DNA of 32,856 nucleotides from an uncultured Marvinbryantia sp. (GTDB lineage: Bacteria; Bacillota; Clostridia; Lachnospirales; Lachnospiraceae), in NCBI GenBank assembly GCA_934373455.1, contig CAKRON010000018.1, positions 1 through 32,856 of the forward strand, written 5' to 3'. Under the pieces are notes generated by a model. It saw nothing but the letters and a program-made list of their open reading frames with translations. It had not been told where the DNA came from and searched no databases. The translations under genes were made by a program, and so were the position numbers. The stretch's first letter is position 1, and every line of letters starts with the position of its first letter. Below, piece after piece: positions 1 through 8,448 of the stretch.

Positions 1-913
1 AAAACTGTTTCAGAAAGCTGTTAATAATTACGCTCCTGGAATCATGAGGCGCAACCTGCAAATAAAAATGTTCTCGTCCGATTAATCTTCCGTCACGCAC
101 AAAAAATACCTGCACCACAGCTTCTTTTCTGTCGGTGGATACCGCAATTACATCTTTATCCTCTCCATCACTGGCAGTAATTTTCTGTTTCTGCGTCACC
201 TGTTTCACACTGGTAAGTAAATCTCTTTTCTCTATGGCTGTTTCAAAATCCAGATTGTCCGAAGCTTCTGTCATTTGTTGTTCCAGCATCTGAAGAACCG
301 GTTTGTAATTTCCATTTAAGAATTCCAGTGCCTGATCTATCTGTTCCCTGTACGCCTCTTTACTGATATAGCCCTGGCATGGTGCATCACATTGTTTTAT
401 ATGGTAGTTCAGACACGGACGTTCCAGTCCTATGTCTCTTGGAAGATTTCTGCTGCAAACTCGCAGATGAAACAATTTATTCATCAATTCGATAGTGTCT
501 TTTACTGCACCAGCGCTGGTATAAGGACCAAAATATCGGGATTTGTCTTTTTTCATGGTTCTTGAAAAAAGAATACGCGGATATTCCTCTCCGACCGTCA
601 CCTTAATATACGGATAGGTTTTATCGTCCTTTAACATCGTATTATATTTTGGTCTGTGTTCTTTAATCAGATTACATTCCAAAACAAGCGCTTCCAGTTC
701 AGAATCCGTTACGATATATTCAAACCGTCGAATTCGTGTCACCATCTGCTCAATTTTAGGACCTTTATTTCTGCTGCTCTGAAAATATTGTCTCACGCGA
801 TTTTTCAGGCTGATTGCTTTTCCTACATAAATAATTGCATCTTTTTCATCATGCATAATATAAACTCCCGGCTTAGCCGGGAGTTTCTTTAATTCTTCCT
901 GAATATCAAACAT
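1..913 (-). CDS. uvrC: UvrABC system protein C (excinuclease subunit), N-terminal part, cut by the window end
   Basis: UvrC makes the incisions on both sides of a DNA lesion during nucleotide excision repair, acting with UvrA and UvrB. Reading the minus strand gives about 304 residues with no stop before the window edge. The N-terminal GIY-YIG nuclease domain is clear ([20 protein letters not shown]). The cysteine-rich segment [13 protein letters not shown] follows, then a UVR-like UvrB-binding helix ([11 protein letters not shown]). The C-terminal RNase H-like nuclease and helix-hairpin-helix parts lie outside. I chose the ATG at 913 because GGAG sits 6 bases upstream and homologues start [11 protein letters not shown]. 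An in-frame ATG at 931 overlaps the amidase stop codon by one base and is the alternative. A 12-base perfect inverted repeat lies in the first codons. It probably shares a transcript with the amidase gene. Confidence 0.95.
   Translation of the reverse strand, partial: MFDIQEELKKLPAKPGVYIMHDEKDAIIYVGKAISLKNRVRQYFQSSRNKGPKIEQMVTRIRRFEYIVTDSELEALVLECNLIKEHRPKYNTMLKDDKTYPYIKVTVGEEYPRILFSRTMKKDKSRYFGPYTSAGAVKDTIELMNKLFHLRVCSRNLPRDIGLERPCLNYHIKQCDAPCQGYISKEAYREQIDQALEFLNGNYKPVLQMLEQQMTEASDNLDFETAIEKRDLLTSVKQVTQKQKITASDGEDKDVIAVSTDRKEAVVQVFFVRDGRLIGREHFYLQVAPHDSRSVIINSFLKQF
862..886. repeat. perfect inverted repeat inside the uvrC start region
   Basis: Two 12-base arms (AAACTCCCGGCT and its complement) are separated by a single T, so a hairpin of 11 base pairs with a TTA loop can form on either strand. 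It encodes the conserved Lys-Pro-Ala-Lys-Pro-Gly-Val stretch of UvrC, starting about 27 bases inside the gene. Function is unknown. It is GC-rich compared with its surroundings and is followed by a weak T-rich stretch on either strand. Confidence 0.75.
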
Positions 914-930
914 CTCTGTCTCCACATTCA

Positions 931-2217
931 TTATTTGTTGGTACATACACCTTTTTTGTTAAACTTGTATGTCTTACCTTTGATAACCTTTTTACAGTTC
1001 AGATATGGTGTTCCGTTCTTATTTAAATAATACCATTTATTATTATATTTCAGCCAGTAATTTGTCAGAAGTCTTCCGTTTACTTTGCTGAAATAATATT
1101 TCTTTCTTCCGATCTTTACCCACTTTTTCTGCATTACACCTTTGGAGGAAAAATAATACTTATGTTTGCCGATCGTCTGCCAGCTTGTCTTGGCTCCACC
1201 AATTTCTTTGTTGAAATAATATTTGTTGCCATTGATGGTCTGCCATCCTAATTTAAGCTTACCGTCCTTTGAAGCATAATAATAACGTCCTGCATACTTC
1301 ACCAAACCACTCATGGCTTTTCCATTCTTATCATAGAGATATAGCGCATTTCCTACTTTTACAACACCTTTTTTTATTTCTGTATTGTTATTGGTGTTGT
1401 TGTTCGTATTGTTATTGGTGTTGTTATTCGTGTTCTCAGATGGATTTTGGCTGCCTTTTTTGCTCAAACCATAATATTTTGCGATTCCTGTTGCATCTGC
1501 AATCCCCATCTTCTTTATCTGAGCATCTGTATTTATGTATTTTTTACAGTCATTTGGATTATTTACAAAACAATGCTCTACAATAAAACTTGGGATCTTT
1601 GTATTTATCGTGCTCTTTGACATTCCCCAGCTCTTCGCCTGCGCAGCTGTATAATTGCTCTTCTGACCAAATACAATAATTCCCAGTTCATCATCAATCC
1701 AATATCCATTATTCCGAATTCCTACCTGGCTGTTCAGTTCTTTCAGAATCACACTTGCCATATCGCGCGCAGCTTTCGCTGTCGCACTCTTACTGGAAGG
1801 ATATTTTCTTGTGGAAGGTACGCAGCAGTAAGCTCCTGATGAAGATGTCTGCTTGTTCGCGCCTGTCGAATTGATGTGAAGGCTGACAAGTGCATCCGCA
1901 TGTCTTGCTTTTGCAATATTCAATCTGGTCTCTCGATCCTGGTTTTTCTGTGTCACACTGGTTCTTGTCATATAGACTTTCACTCCGGCATAAGTCTCCA
2001 GTTCTGCCTTACAAAAATTTGCGATCTTCTGATTGATCACTTCTTCCCGGTATGTCTTGCCATTCCAGCTGCGTGTTGCACCGCTTTCTGTTCCTCCGTG
2101 TCCCGGGTCCAGGACAATGATGATATCTTTCGCCTTTGCTTCTGCCTGCGGTATCAGACAAAAAGCACACATCAGAACCATAAAAAATACACTGATCTTC
2201 TTTCTACACTCTCTCAT
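931..2217 (-). CDS. secreted N-acetylmuramoyl-L-alanine amidase with cell-wall-binding repeats
   Basis: This is a zinc amidase that cuts the bond between muramic acid and the stem peptide of peptidoglycan. The 428-residue protein starts with a signal peptide (basic start, hydrophobic residues 9-23, likely cut after AEA at 27). An Amidase_3 domain covers about 32-250: zinc ligands H40 (DPGHGG), a glutamate at 58 or 59 and H114 (SLHINS), and catalytic E214 ([11 protein letters not shown]). A low-complexity linker of repeated TNNN follows (262-280). About seven aromatic repeats of some 20 residues (YYF/YYY, GW; 283-428) resemble choline- or glucan-binding cell-wall repeats. The ribosome binding site AAAGGA lies 8 bases before the ATG. 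It sits right after the ftsZ terminator, and its TAA stop overlaps an alternative uvrC ATG. Next to ftsZ, a role in daughter-cell separation is plausible. The repeat ligand cannot be told from sequence. Confidence 0.9.
   Translation of the reverse strand: MRECRKKISVFFMVLMCAFCLIPQAEAKAKDIIIVLDPGHGGTESGATRSWNGKTYREEVINQKIANFCKAELETYAGVKVYMTRTSVTQKNQDRETRLNIAKARHADALVSLHINSTGANKQTSSSGAYCCVPSTRKYPSSKSATAKAARDMASVILKELNSQVGIRNNGYWIDDELGIIVFGQKSNYTAAQAKSWGMSKSTINTKIPSFIVEHCFVNNPNDCKKYINTDAQIKKMGIADATGIAKYYGLSKKGSQNPSENTNNNTNNNTNNNTNNNTEIKKGVVKVGNALYLYDKNGKAMSGLVKYAGRYYYASKDGKLKLGWQTINGNKYYFNKEIGGAKTSWQTIGKHKYYFSSKGVMQKKWVKIGRKKYYFSKVNGRLLTNYWLKYNNKWYYLNKNGTPYLNCKKVIKGKTYKFNKKGVCTNK
1384..1431. repeat. 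24-bp tandem repeat, two copies, coding the amidase linker
   Basis: Two adjacent 24-base units differ at one position and consist of 12-base sub-repeats encoding Thr-Asn-Asn-Asn. They form the flexible linker between the catalytic and wall-binding parts of the amidase. Copy number could vary between strains by slippage without breaking the frame. Confidence 0.85.
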
Positions 2218-2246
2218 TTTAATTTTTCCTTTTCTTTTTATGCAAA

Positions 2247-2270
2247 AGAGGCTGTACTTCTACAGCCTCT
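2247..2270 (-). terminator. intrinsic terminator after ftsZ
   Basis: A 10-base-pair stem (AGAGGCTGTA with its complement) closes on a 4-base loop 10 bases after the ftsZ stop. Read on the minus strand it is followed by TTTTGC. The U-tract is short, so some read-through into the amidase gene is likely, and I see no separate promoter in the 30 bases left before it. Confidence 0.75.
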
Positions 2271-2279
2271 CCTATACAC

Positions 2280-3455
2280 CTATCTTCTCTTTAAGAAATC
2301 CGGAATCTGAATATCTCTTTCCTGAACCTTACTTTCTGGTGCTTTTAATCTGCCAGTATTACTCTGCATAGATGGCGCAGAAGTATTCATACTTCCAAAA
2401 TTCGGCATCTTCATCGGCTGTACACTTGCAGTCGGCTGACTGAATTCTGGTACGATTCTCTTGTTCGCCGTTGTCTTTGTCGTCTTCTTCGGTTCTTCCA
2501 GCGTCATATCTGTCAAACCTGTAGCAATTACTGTAATGGTTGCTTCGTCTGCATATGTATCATCATACATAGCACCAAAGATAATATTGGCATTCTCACC
2601 TGCCATCTCCTGCACATAACTTGCAGCATCATTGGCATCCATCAGAGAAATATCACCGGAAATATTTATAATTACATGGGAAGCACCTTCAATAGTAGTC
2701 TCCAGCAATGGGCTGGCTACTGCCTGTTTCACTGCCTCAAGTGCCTTGTCATCACCCTTGGCCTGTCCGATACCGATATGGGCAATTCCCTTATCTGTCA
2801 TAACTGTCTGCACATCTGCAAAATCCAGATTGATTAATGCCGGCAGATTGATCAAATCTGTAATTCCCTGCACTGCCTGCTGAAGTACTTCATCTGCTTT
2901 CTTCAATGCTTCCGGCATAGTTGTACGTCTGTCTACAATCTCAAGCAGCTTGTCATTCGGAATCACAATTAATGTATCTACATTATCTTTCAGTTTCTCA
3001 ATACCTGCAATGGCATTGTTCATACGGGTCTTTGCTTCGAAACGGAATGGCTTTGTTACTACACCAACTGTAAGAATTCCCATTTCTTTTGCAATTCCAG
3101 CTACTACCGGAGCTGCACCTGTTCCGGTACCGCCTCCCATACCACAGGTAACAAATACCATATCTGCTCCCTGAATTGCTTCTTTAATCTCCTCGGCGCT
3201 TTCTTCTGCAGCCTGCTGGCCAACCTGAGGCTTTGCTCCTGCACCAAGTCCTTTTGTTACTTTCTCCCCAATCTGAATTGTATGAGGAGCTCTGCAAAGA
3301 TCCAGTGCTTGTTTATCTGTATTTATTCCGATGAATTCAACACCGGCAATTGTCTCGTCTACCATTCTGTTCACAGCATTATTACCGGCACCGCCTACCC
3401 CGATGACGATAATCTTGGCAGCTGCTTCAGCTTCATTTGACATTATTTCTAACAA
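2280..3455 (-). CDS. ftsZ: cell division protein FtsZ
   Basis: FtsZ is the tubulin-like GTPase that polymerises into the Z-ring at midcell and recruits the divisome. At 391 residues it has normal length. Visible are the GTP-binding glycine loop GGAGNNA (21-27), the tubulin signature GGGTGTG (107-113) and the T7 synergy loop NLDFAD (209-214) that completes hydrolysis in the neighbouring subunit. A variable linker rich in Ser, Thr and Pro follows, and the C-terminal peptide [11 protein letters not shown] binds membrane anchors and regulators. The start is a TTG: AGGAGGAA ends 5 bases before it, whereas the ATG four codons later is 17 bases away. The gene has its own promoter (3512-3540) and a terminator. 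ftsA, the usual partner, is not in the window, so tethering may rely on SepF or a distant ftsA. Confidence 0.97.
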   Translation of the reverse strand: MLEIMSNEAEAAAKIIVIGVGGAGNNAVNRMVDETIAGVEFIGINTDKQALDLCRAPHTIQIGEKVTKGLGAGAKPQVGQQAAEESAEEIKEAIQGADMVFVTCGMGGGTGTGAAPVVAGIAKEMGILTVGVVTKPFRFEAKTRMNNAIAGIEKLKDNVDTLIVIPNDKLLEIVDRRTTMPEALKKADEVLQQAVQGITDLINLPALINLDFADVQTVMTDKGIAHIGIGQAKGDDKALEAVKQAVASPLLETTIEGASHVIINISGDISLMDANDAASYVQEMAGENANIIFGAMYDDTYADEATITVIATGLTDMTLEEPKKTTKTTANKRIVPEFSQPTASVQPMKMPNFGSMNTSAPSMQSNTGRLKAPESKVQERDIQIPDFLKRR

Positions 3456-3511
3456 GGTACTTCCTCCTTCTGTCCTTCTGTCCGACGACAGTATTTTCCA
3501 CTATTTCTTCT

Positions 3512-3540
3512 ATCATATAGTTTTTTCTTTAATTTATCAA
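3512..3540 (-). promoter_or_regulatory. predicted sigma-A promoter of ftsZ
   Basis: The -35 box TTGATA (3535-3540) and -10 box TATGAT (3512-3517) are separated by exactly 17 bases in the gap between ftsQ and ftsZ. The leader would be about 50 bases long. It holds a small CTGTC/GACAG hairpin and two GGACAGAA copies before the ribosome binding site. No terminator follows ftsQ, so ftsZ probably also receives read-through. Confidence 0.7.
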
Positions 3541-3565
3541 GCATTTTTTTTCGGTTCTGCACGAT

Positions 3566-4603
3566 TTAGTTCAAAATATAAGCTCCTGTATATGGATCAA
3601 TATAACCATATCCATCTGAAATGATCTGACCATCGTCTCCCAGATACAGCTGTTCACTGTTATTGGTCACATTACCATTAGCATCTGTATAAGTGTCATT
3701 TCCATTGGCGTCTGTGGAAAAGGTTCCACTGCCTTCGTTATAGCCACTGTTCGCTTCCTCTGTGCTTTCCTCTGTATTTGTCTCGCCCTCAGCCTCCTGT
3801 GTACTTTCGCTTCCTTCTGGCTGGTTCACATTCATAATCAGTTCTTCTTCGCCCTTTTCACCTTTCTTGAATGTAATGGTTGTTGTCCCGGCTGTATAAT
3901 TTTCCATGTGAAGCGTTCCGGATAAGTCTTCCATCTGCGGCATCAAAGCCTGCAGGTTTGAAAGTTTCTCTTCCATATAAGAATTATCTCCAAGCATCAC
4001 TCTGTTATTCGCAAAATACAAAATCAGCTGCTGTTTGTCATCATAATGCACTTCTTTTGGCTCAATTCCATTCTGAAACAGAATTTCCTGTATCATCTGT
4101 GCTTCTGAAATAATATCATTCCGAAAATCCTCATCTTCTACCGGAATCATTTCTGCTACCTTTGGTTCGCTGATTGCAATACCGGAATAAGCCGGAATGC
4201 CTTCTCTCGTTTCCTGAGATATTTCTACTACTACACCATCTTTGTCAAAATAAACCATAGAACCGGAATACATCAGATATCCTACGATGCTTTTCTCATA
4301 TACTTTAATCTGTACATGATACGGATTAATCATTGATACATCTACTGCGCTTAAAAAAGTCATGTCTTTTGCTGCATCCGGCTGACTGTACTTCCAGGTC
4401 AGATACAGGGAATTTTCACTTAAAGAGTCAGACATTACCATTTTCTGAATTTCGTCTGCTGAATAATATTCATTTCCCACTACATCTACCTGTCTGATAT
4501 GAAACAGACCGAATACTACAAACAGAGCGATTACTATCATTCCAACCAGAATAAGAGAAATCATATAAATAGGTCTGACTGACTTTTTCTTCTGTAATTG
4601 CAT
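3566..4603 (-). CDS. ftsQ: cell division protein FtsQ/DivIB
   Basis: FtsQ (DivIB in Gram-positives) is a bitopic membrane protein that links the early and late divisome by binding FtsL/DivIC-type partners outside the membrane. The 345-residue protein has a short basic cytoplasmic start and one membrane helix (about 11-33). A POTRA-type domain follows at once (HIRQVDVVGNEYYSADEIQKMV), then a beta domain to about residue 240. The last 90 or so residues are an acidic, Ser/Thr/Glu/Asn-rich tail with two near-identical TDANGN repeats and a Tyr/Gly-rich end. Such a tail is not part of the core family. The ribosome binding site AAGGAG overlaps the murA stop and is 8 bases from the ATG, so the two are probably translationally coupled. 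Sequence conservation in this family is weak; position between murA and ftsZ plus topology support the call. Confidence 0.87.
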   Translation of the reverse strand: MQLQKKKSVRPIYMISLILVGMIVIALFVVFGLFHIRQVDVVGNEYYSADEIQKMVMSDSLSENSLYLTWKYSQPDAAKDMTFLSAVDVSMINPYHVQIKVYEKSIVGYLMYSGSMVYFDKDGVVVEISQETREGIPAYSGIAISEPKVAEMIPVEDEDFRNDIISEAQMIQEILFQNGIEPKEVHYDDKQQLILYFANNRVMLGDNSYMEEKLSNLQALMPQMEDLSGTLHMENYTAGTTTITFKKGEKGEEELIMNVNQPEGSESTQEAEGETNTEESTEEANSGYNEGSGTFSTDANGNDTYTDANGNVTNNSEQLYLGDDGQIISDGYGYIDPYTGAYILN

Positions 4604-4608
4604 GGTTT

Positions 4609-5907
4609 TTACTCCTTCGCCGGAAGTTTTTCTGTAGTTTCCAACTCTGTATGAATTGTAGCTCCAAGTTCTTCCAGATCTCTGCTAATATTTTCGTAAC
4701 CTCTTTTTATATATTCATCCGGAGCTACCCGGCTGATTCCATCTGCCGCAAGTGCTGCTATCACTAATGCTGCACCACCTCGTAAATCTCTCGCCGCCAG
4801 ATCTGCTGCATGCAGTCCTCCTCTTCCTCTGATCTGCGCTTCTCTGCCACTGATCCTGATGTCTGCTCCCATCTTTCGAAGTTCCTCTGCGATCAGGAAT
4901 CTTTTTTCAAATATTTCTTCCTGAATATAACAGACATGGTTCTTTTCGGAAGCAGCTACTGCTGCCATAAGCTGCGACTGTAAATCTGTCGGAAAGCCGG
5001 GATAAGGTGCTGTCTCCACATATATTTGTGAGCTTTTTAAAGAACGACAGTCGGCTTCCACTTTTTGATCATAATCTTCCTGCCAGATTCTAAAATGACC
5101 TTCCATTTTCTTTATCAGCCTGGTCAGTGACGCAAGCTCTTCGGCTGGTACATTATGCAAGATAATTTTGCTTTCTGTCGCACAGGCAGCCAGCAGATAT
5201 GTTCCGGCTACAATACGATCCGGCATAAGTGTATATTCCATATCTGTCAGTTCTGTAACACCGTCCAGATAAATTGTATCACCATCGTTTTTTATCTTTG
5301 CACCCCGTTTTTGTAACGAACAACAGAGTTCTCTTATTTCCGGTTCTTTCGCGCACCCTTTTAAAATTGTTCTGCCATTTGCAAGAACTGCTGCCAGAAT
5401 TCCATTTTCGGTTGCTCCAACACTTGGAAACGGTAACTGTATCGTATTTCCTTCCAGACCAGATGTTCTGAAAATCATCCGTTCTTCCTGACACAATACC
5501 TCTGCTCCCATTTTTCTCATCATATCCATATGATAATTTACCGGTCTTGCTCCAATTACACAGCCCCCGGGAAACGGCAGTATAACTTCTTTGCATCTGC
5601 CAAGAAGACTGCCCATCAGTAATACCGAGCCTCTCATCTGAACGGTCAACTCAGGTCTGAGTTCATTCTTCTGAAGTACCGATGCATCGATCCAAAGAGT
5701 ATGGTCTTCGTGTCTTATTTGACATCCCAGATCCTCCAGAATCTGTTTCATACACTCTACATCCTGTATCCTCGGACAGTTATGTATGACAGTCACTCCT
5801 TTATGGAGAACAGACGAGGCCATAAGCGGTAATGCCGCATTTTTAGATCCTTGTATTCTGGTTTCGCCACATAATTTTTTTCCTCCGGACACATGAATTC
5901 TTCCCAT
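4609..5907 (-). CDS. murA: UDP-N-acetylglucosamine 1-carboxyvinyltransferase
   Basis: MurA transfers enolpyruvate from phosphoenolpyruvate to UDP-GlcNAc, the first committed step of peptidoglycan synthesis in the cytoplasm. At 432 residues it has standard length with the two-lobed EPSP-synthase fold. Visible are the substrate-binding SKNAALP motif (K22, N23) and the active-site loop PGGCVIGARPV. That loop carries C116, matching the catalytic cysteine targeted by fosfomycin in other MurA enzymes. The C-terminal lobe ends with the RGYENISRDLEELGA segment. A GGGGGC ribosome binding site precedes the ATG. It lies between ftsW and ftsQ, where murG and murB are found in Bacillus. Firmicutes often have two MurA paralogues; which one this is cannot be decided from one copy. 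Confidence 0.95.
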   Translation of the reverse strand: MGRIHVSGGKKLCGETRIQGSKNAALPLMASSVLHKGVTVIHNCPRIQDVECMKQILEDLGCQIRHEDHTLWIDASVLQKNELRPELTVQMRGSVLLMGSLLGRCKEVILPFPGGCVIGARPVNYHMDMMRKMGAEVLCQEERMIFRTSGLEGNTIQLPFPSVGATENGILAAVLANGRTILKGCAKEPEIRELCCSLQKRGAKIKNDGDTIYLDGVTELTDMEYTLMPDRIVAGTYLLAACATESKIILHNVPAEELASLTRLIKKMEGHFRIWQEDYDQKVEADCRSLKSSQIYVETAPYPGFPTDLQSQLMAAVAASEKNHVCYIQEEIFEKRFLIAEELRKMGADIRISGREAQIRGRGGLHAADLAARDLRGGAALVIAALAADGISRVAPDEYIKRGYENISRDLEELGATIHTELETTEKLPAKE

Positions 5908-5941
5908 TCTACGCCCCCAGTTACCGGAGAATTATATATTA

Positions 5942-7051
5942 TTATATGCCGGATCTTCTATTTTGCCATCGACTTACCGATAATGCCAGCCCCATTTCGG
6001 CCAGCAAAAACAGGGACGATGTTCCACCATAACTGATAAAAGGAAGTGTGATACCGGTATTCGGAATAGAATTGGTTACTACCGCCACATTTAGGATCAC
6101 CTGTATTGCAATGTGTCCCATAATTCCGGCTGCTATAAAAGCTCCAAGTCGATCCTTGGCATGAACTGCAATAGCCATTAATCTCCATATCAGCAGGAGA
6201 AACAGGAGCAGCAATAAAATTGCTCCGACAAACCCGGTTTCCTCACACACAATCGAAAATATCATATCATTTTGTGCTTCTGGTACAAATCCGAGCTTCT
6301 GAATTCCCTTCCCCAGCCCTGTTCCGAAAAGACCACCTGATCCGATTGCATACAGTCCTTGTATGGTCTGAAATCCCTTTTCATGGATTTCCGGATTCTT
6401 CCAGATCTCCAATCTTTCCAGCCGATATTGCTCCATCGATAAGAAGATTGTCACAACACCTGTTCCTGATAAAGCAATCCACAAAAATTGTGCATACCCA
6501 GGTCTTGAGACAAATGCAAGGATTACTGCGATTCCAAGAATAATAACGGCAGTACTTAGATTATTGGTTCCCACCAGTGCCACAATCGGAAGTACCAGTA
6601 TGATACACCATATCAGAGACCACAAACTGCTTCCATTTTTCTCTTTTTTGCTGATGATACCAGATAAAAACAGGATCACAGCAGGTTTTGCCAGCTCTGA
6701 TGGCTGAAATGACAGTGATCCCACTGACAGCCATCTGCGCGATCCATTATAAGTATCTCCTACCAGAAGTACTGCTCCTGATAACAGCATAGATGCCAGA
6801 TATATCATCAACGACATACGGGCCGTCTTATGATAATCTATTCTGGAAATTATCCACATGCCAGTCAGCCCAAGTACTGCCGCAAATAACTGCTTCTTCA
6901 GATAGTATCCGGAATCTGAAAATCTGACTCTGCCATTATATGCACTTGCACTGTATAACAACAGTAATCCAGTCAATTCCAAAATTCCTACGACAATCTG
7001 CAGCATTCGATCTGCTTTTCCCGCTTTTAAAGATACCACTTCCCCGCACAA
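5942..7051 (-). CDS. ftsW: FtsW/SpoVE-type SEDS peptidoglycan glycosyltransferase
   Basis: SEDS proteins polymerise lipid II into glycan strands together with a class B PBP; in this cluster the protein is the septal enzyme FtsW or its sporulation relative SpoVE. The 369 residues are mostly hydrophobic with about ten membrane helices. Family motifs are visible: GTGLGKGIQKLGFVPEAQND with the conserved Asp in QNDMIFSIVCEE, and LPFISYGGTSSL near the end. The start is uncertain. The longest frame begins with TTG at 7051, two bases after the murD stop and without a convincing ribosome binding site. An in-frame ATG at 7009 would put the first membrane helix almost at the N-terminus. The partner would be one of the two PBPs encoded upstream in the same cluster. 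Confidence 0.92.
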   Translation of the reverse strand: MCGEVVSLKAGKADRMLQIVVGILELTGLLLLYSASAYNGRVRFSDSGYYLKKQLFAAVLGLTGMWIISRIDYHKTARMSLMIYLASMLLSGAVLLVGDTYNGSRRWLSVGSLSFQPSELAKPAVILFLSGIISKKEKNGSSLWSLIWCIILVLPIVALVGTNNLSTAVIILGIAVILAFVSRPGYAQFLWIALSGTGVVTIFLSMEQYRLERLEIWKNPEIHEKGFQTIQGLYAIGSGGLFGTGLGKGIQKLGFVPEAQNDMIFSIVCEETGFVGAILLLLLFLLLIWRLMAIAVHAKDRLGAFIAAGIMGHIAIQVILNVAVVTNSIPNTGITLPFISYGGTSSLFLLAEMGLALSVSRWQNRRSGI

Positions 7052-7053
7052 TA

Positions 7054-8415
7054 TTATTTTTTCAGCTGATAAACCAGTTCTTTAAACATCTTTCCGCGCA
7101 CTTCATAGTTCGGGAACATTCCCCAGCTTGCACACGCAGGAGATAACAGTACTGCATCTCCCGGATTTGCATGCTCTGCACAGAAATGAACAGCTTCTTC
7201 CAGACTGTCTACCATCACAATATCTTCAAATCCACATGCTTTTGCAGTTTTTGCGATCTTCTCTCGGGTCTGACCCAACAGTACCAGATAACGCACCTTT
7301 CCGTCAAAAGCATTGATCCATTCTTCATAAGCAGAATCTTTATCGTATCCTCCGCCAATCAAAAGCGTTGGCCGATCCATTGCCTGAATGCCTTTAATTG
7401 CAGCATCCGGATTGGTTCCCTTAGAATCGTTGTAATAGACTACTCCATTTACTTCTGTCACATACTCTATACGATGTTCTACTGCCTTAAATCGTACCAG
7501 CACATAACGGATATCTTCCAGACTGATTCCATACGCAAGTGCCATAGCCACTGCTGCACATACATTTTCGTAATTATGGCGCCCCGGCAGATTCAGTTCT
7601 TTCACACTGCATATTTCCGTAATCTTTGTACCGTCATTATATTCAATCATCTCACCATTCAGATAGATGCCTCTTTCTAATGTACGCAGGCTGCTGAAAA
7701 ATATAACCTGACAATGCAGTGTCTTACCAAACTCTCGAAGTATTTCATCTTCATAATTCAAGACGCAGGTATCTTCTTTCTGCTGATTTTCTGTAATCAG
7801 TTCTTTTACACGTATATATTCTTCCATCGTATGATGGCGGTTCAAATGATCCGGTGTAATATTCAGTATCGCACTTACCTTGGGACGGAACTGTTCAATT
7901 GTCTCCAGCTGGAAACTACTGATTTCGGCTACTGTCACAGAATTTTCTTTTGTCTCTTCTGCAATCTGTGTGTATGGGATTCCGATATTTCCTACTATAA
8001 AAGCCGACTCTTTCGCATGCTGCATGATTGCACCAAGAAGACTTGTGGTAGTCGTCTTCCCATTCGTCCCGGTAATTGCCAGTACATCTCCTTTGCTAAA
8101 TTCATAAGCAAGTTCAATTTCTCCCCAGATTTTAAGTCCCTTATCCCGCAGCTGATTTACCAGCGGAAGGTCTGTCGGTACGCCCGGACTCAATACAACC
8201 AGCGCAAGTTCACTCATTTTTTCTTCTGACAAGTCACCTATCATAATTTCAGCCTTACTTCCAGCCGGCAGTTTTTCTCTCACATCTGCTTCCTTTAACT
8301 GCGTGTTTCCATCAAAAAGAACCGGGCATGCGCCCTGATCTTCCAGAAGATTCGCTGCAGCAATTCCACTGATACCGGTACCGAATACCAGTACTTTTTT
8401 ATTCTGTAAATTCAT
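7054..8415 (-). CDS. murD: UDP-N-acetylmuramoyl-L-alanine--D-glutamate ligase
   Basis: MurD adds D-glutamate to UDP-MurNAc-L-alanine, using ATP, in the cytoplasm. The chosen 453-residue product has the three Mur-ligase domains: an N-terminal Rossmann-like substrate domain (KVLVFGTGISG), the central ATPase with GTNGKTTT (116-123) and NITPDHLNRH, and a C-terminal domain containing YNDSKGTNPDA and LLSPACASWGMF. I take the ATG at 8415 because GGTGGAG lies 7 bases upstream. An ATG at 8442 would add nine residues but has no ribosome binding site. It follows mraY by 33 bases and precedes ftsW by two, so the genes are surely cotranscribed. Confidence 0.95.
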   Translation of the reverse strand: MNLQNKKVLVFGTGISGIAAANLLEDQGACPVLFDGNTQLKEADVREKLPAGSKAEIMIGDLSEEKMSELALVVLSPGVPTDLPLVNQLRDKGLKIWGEIELAYEFSKGDVLAITGTNGKTTTTSLLGAIMQHAKESAFIVGNIGIPYTQIAEETKENSVTVAEISSFQLETIEQFRPKVSAILNITPDHLNRHHTMEEYIRVKELITENQQKEDTCVLNYEDEILREFGKTLHCQVIFFSSLRTLERGIYLNGEMIEYNDGTKITEICSVKELNLPGRHNYENVCAAVAMALAYGISLEDIRYVLVRFKAVEHRIEYVTEVNGVVYYNDSKGTNPDAAIKGIQAMDRPTLLIGGGYDKDSAYEEWINAFDGKVRYLVLLGQTREKIAKTAKACGFEDIVMVDSLEEAVHFCAEHANPGDAVLLSPACASWGMFPNYEVRGKMFKELVYQLKK

Positions 8416-8448
8416 AATTGTTCTCCACCTGATTTCCTGCATTTTATT

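Noticed and set aside
1381..1440. Short regular repeats that could suggest a CRISPR or tandem array
   Set aside because: Units are 12/24 bases without spacers, in frame, and encode the Thr-Asn linker of the amidase.
6850..6858. Exact DnaA-box 9-mer inside ftsW
   Set aside because: Single, isolated and within coding sequence; not near a promoter or an AT-rich unwinding region, so no origin or regulatory site is claimed.
7171..8229. Plus-strand open frames of 169 and 171 codons opposite murD
   Set aside because: They lie antisense to a complete, well-conserved Mur ligase, show no recognisable domain and have an odd Cys/Phe/His/Ile-rich composition typical of reverse reading of coding DNA.
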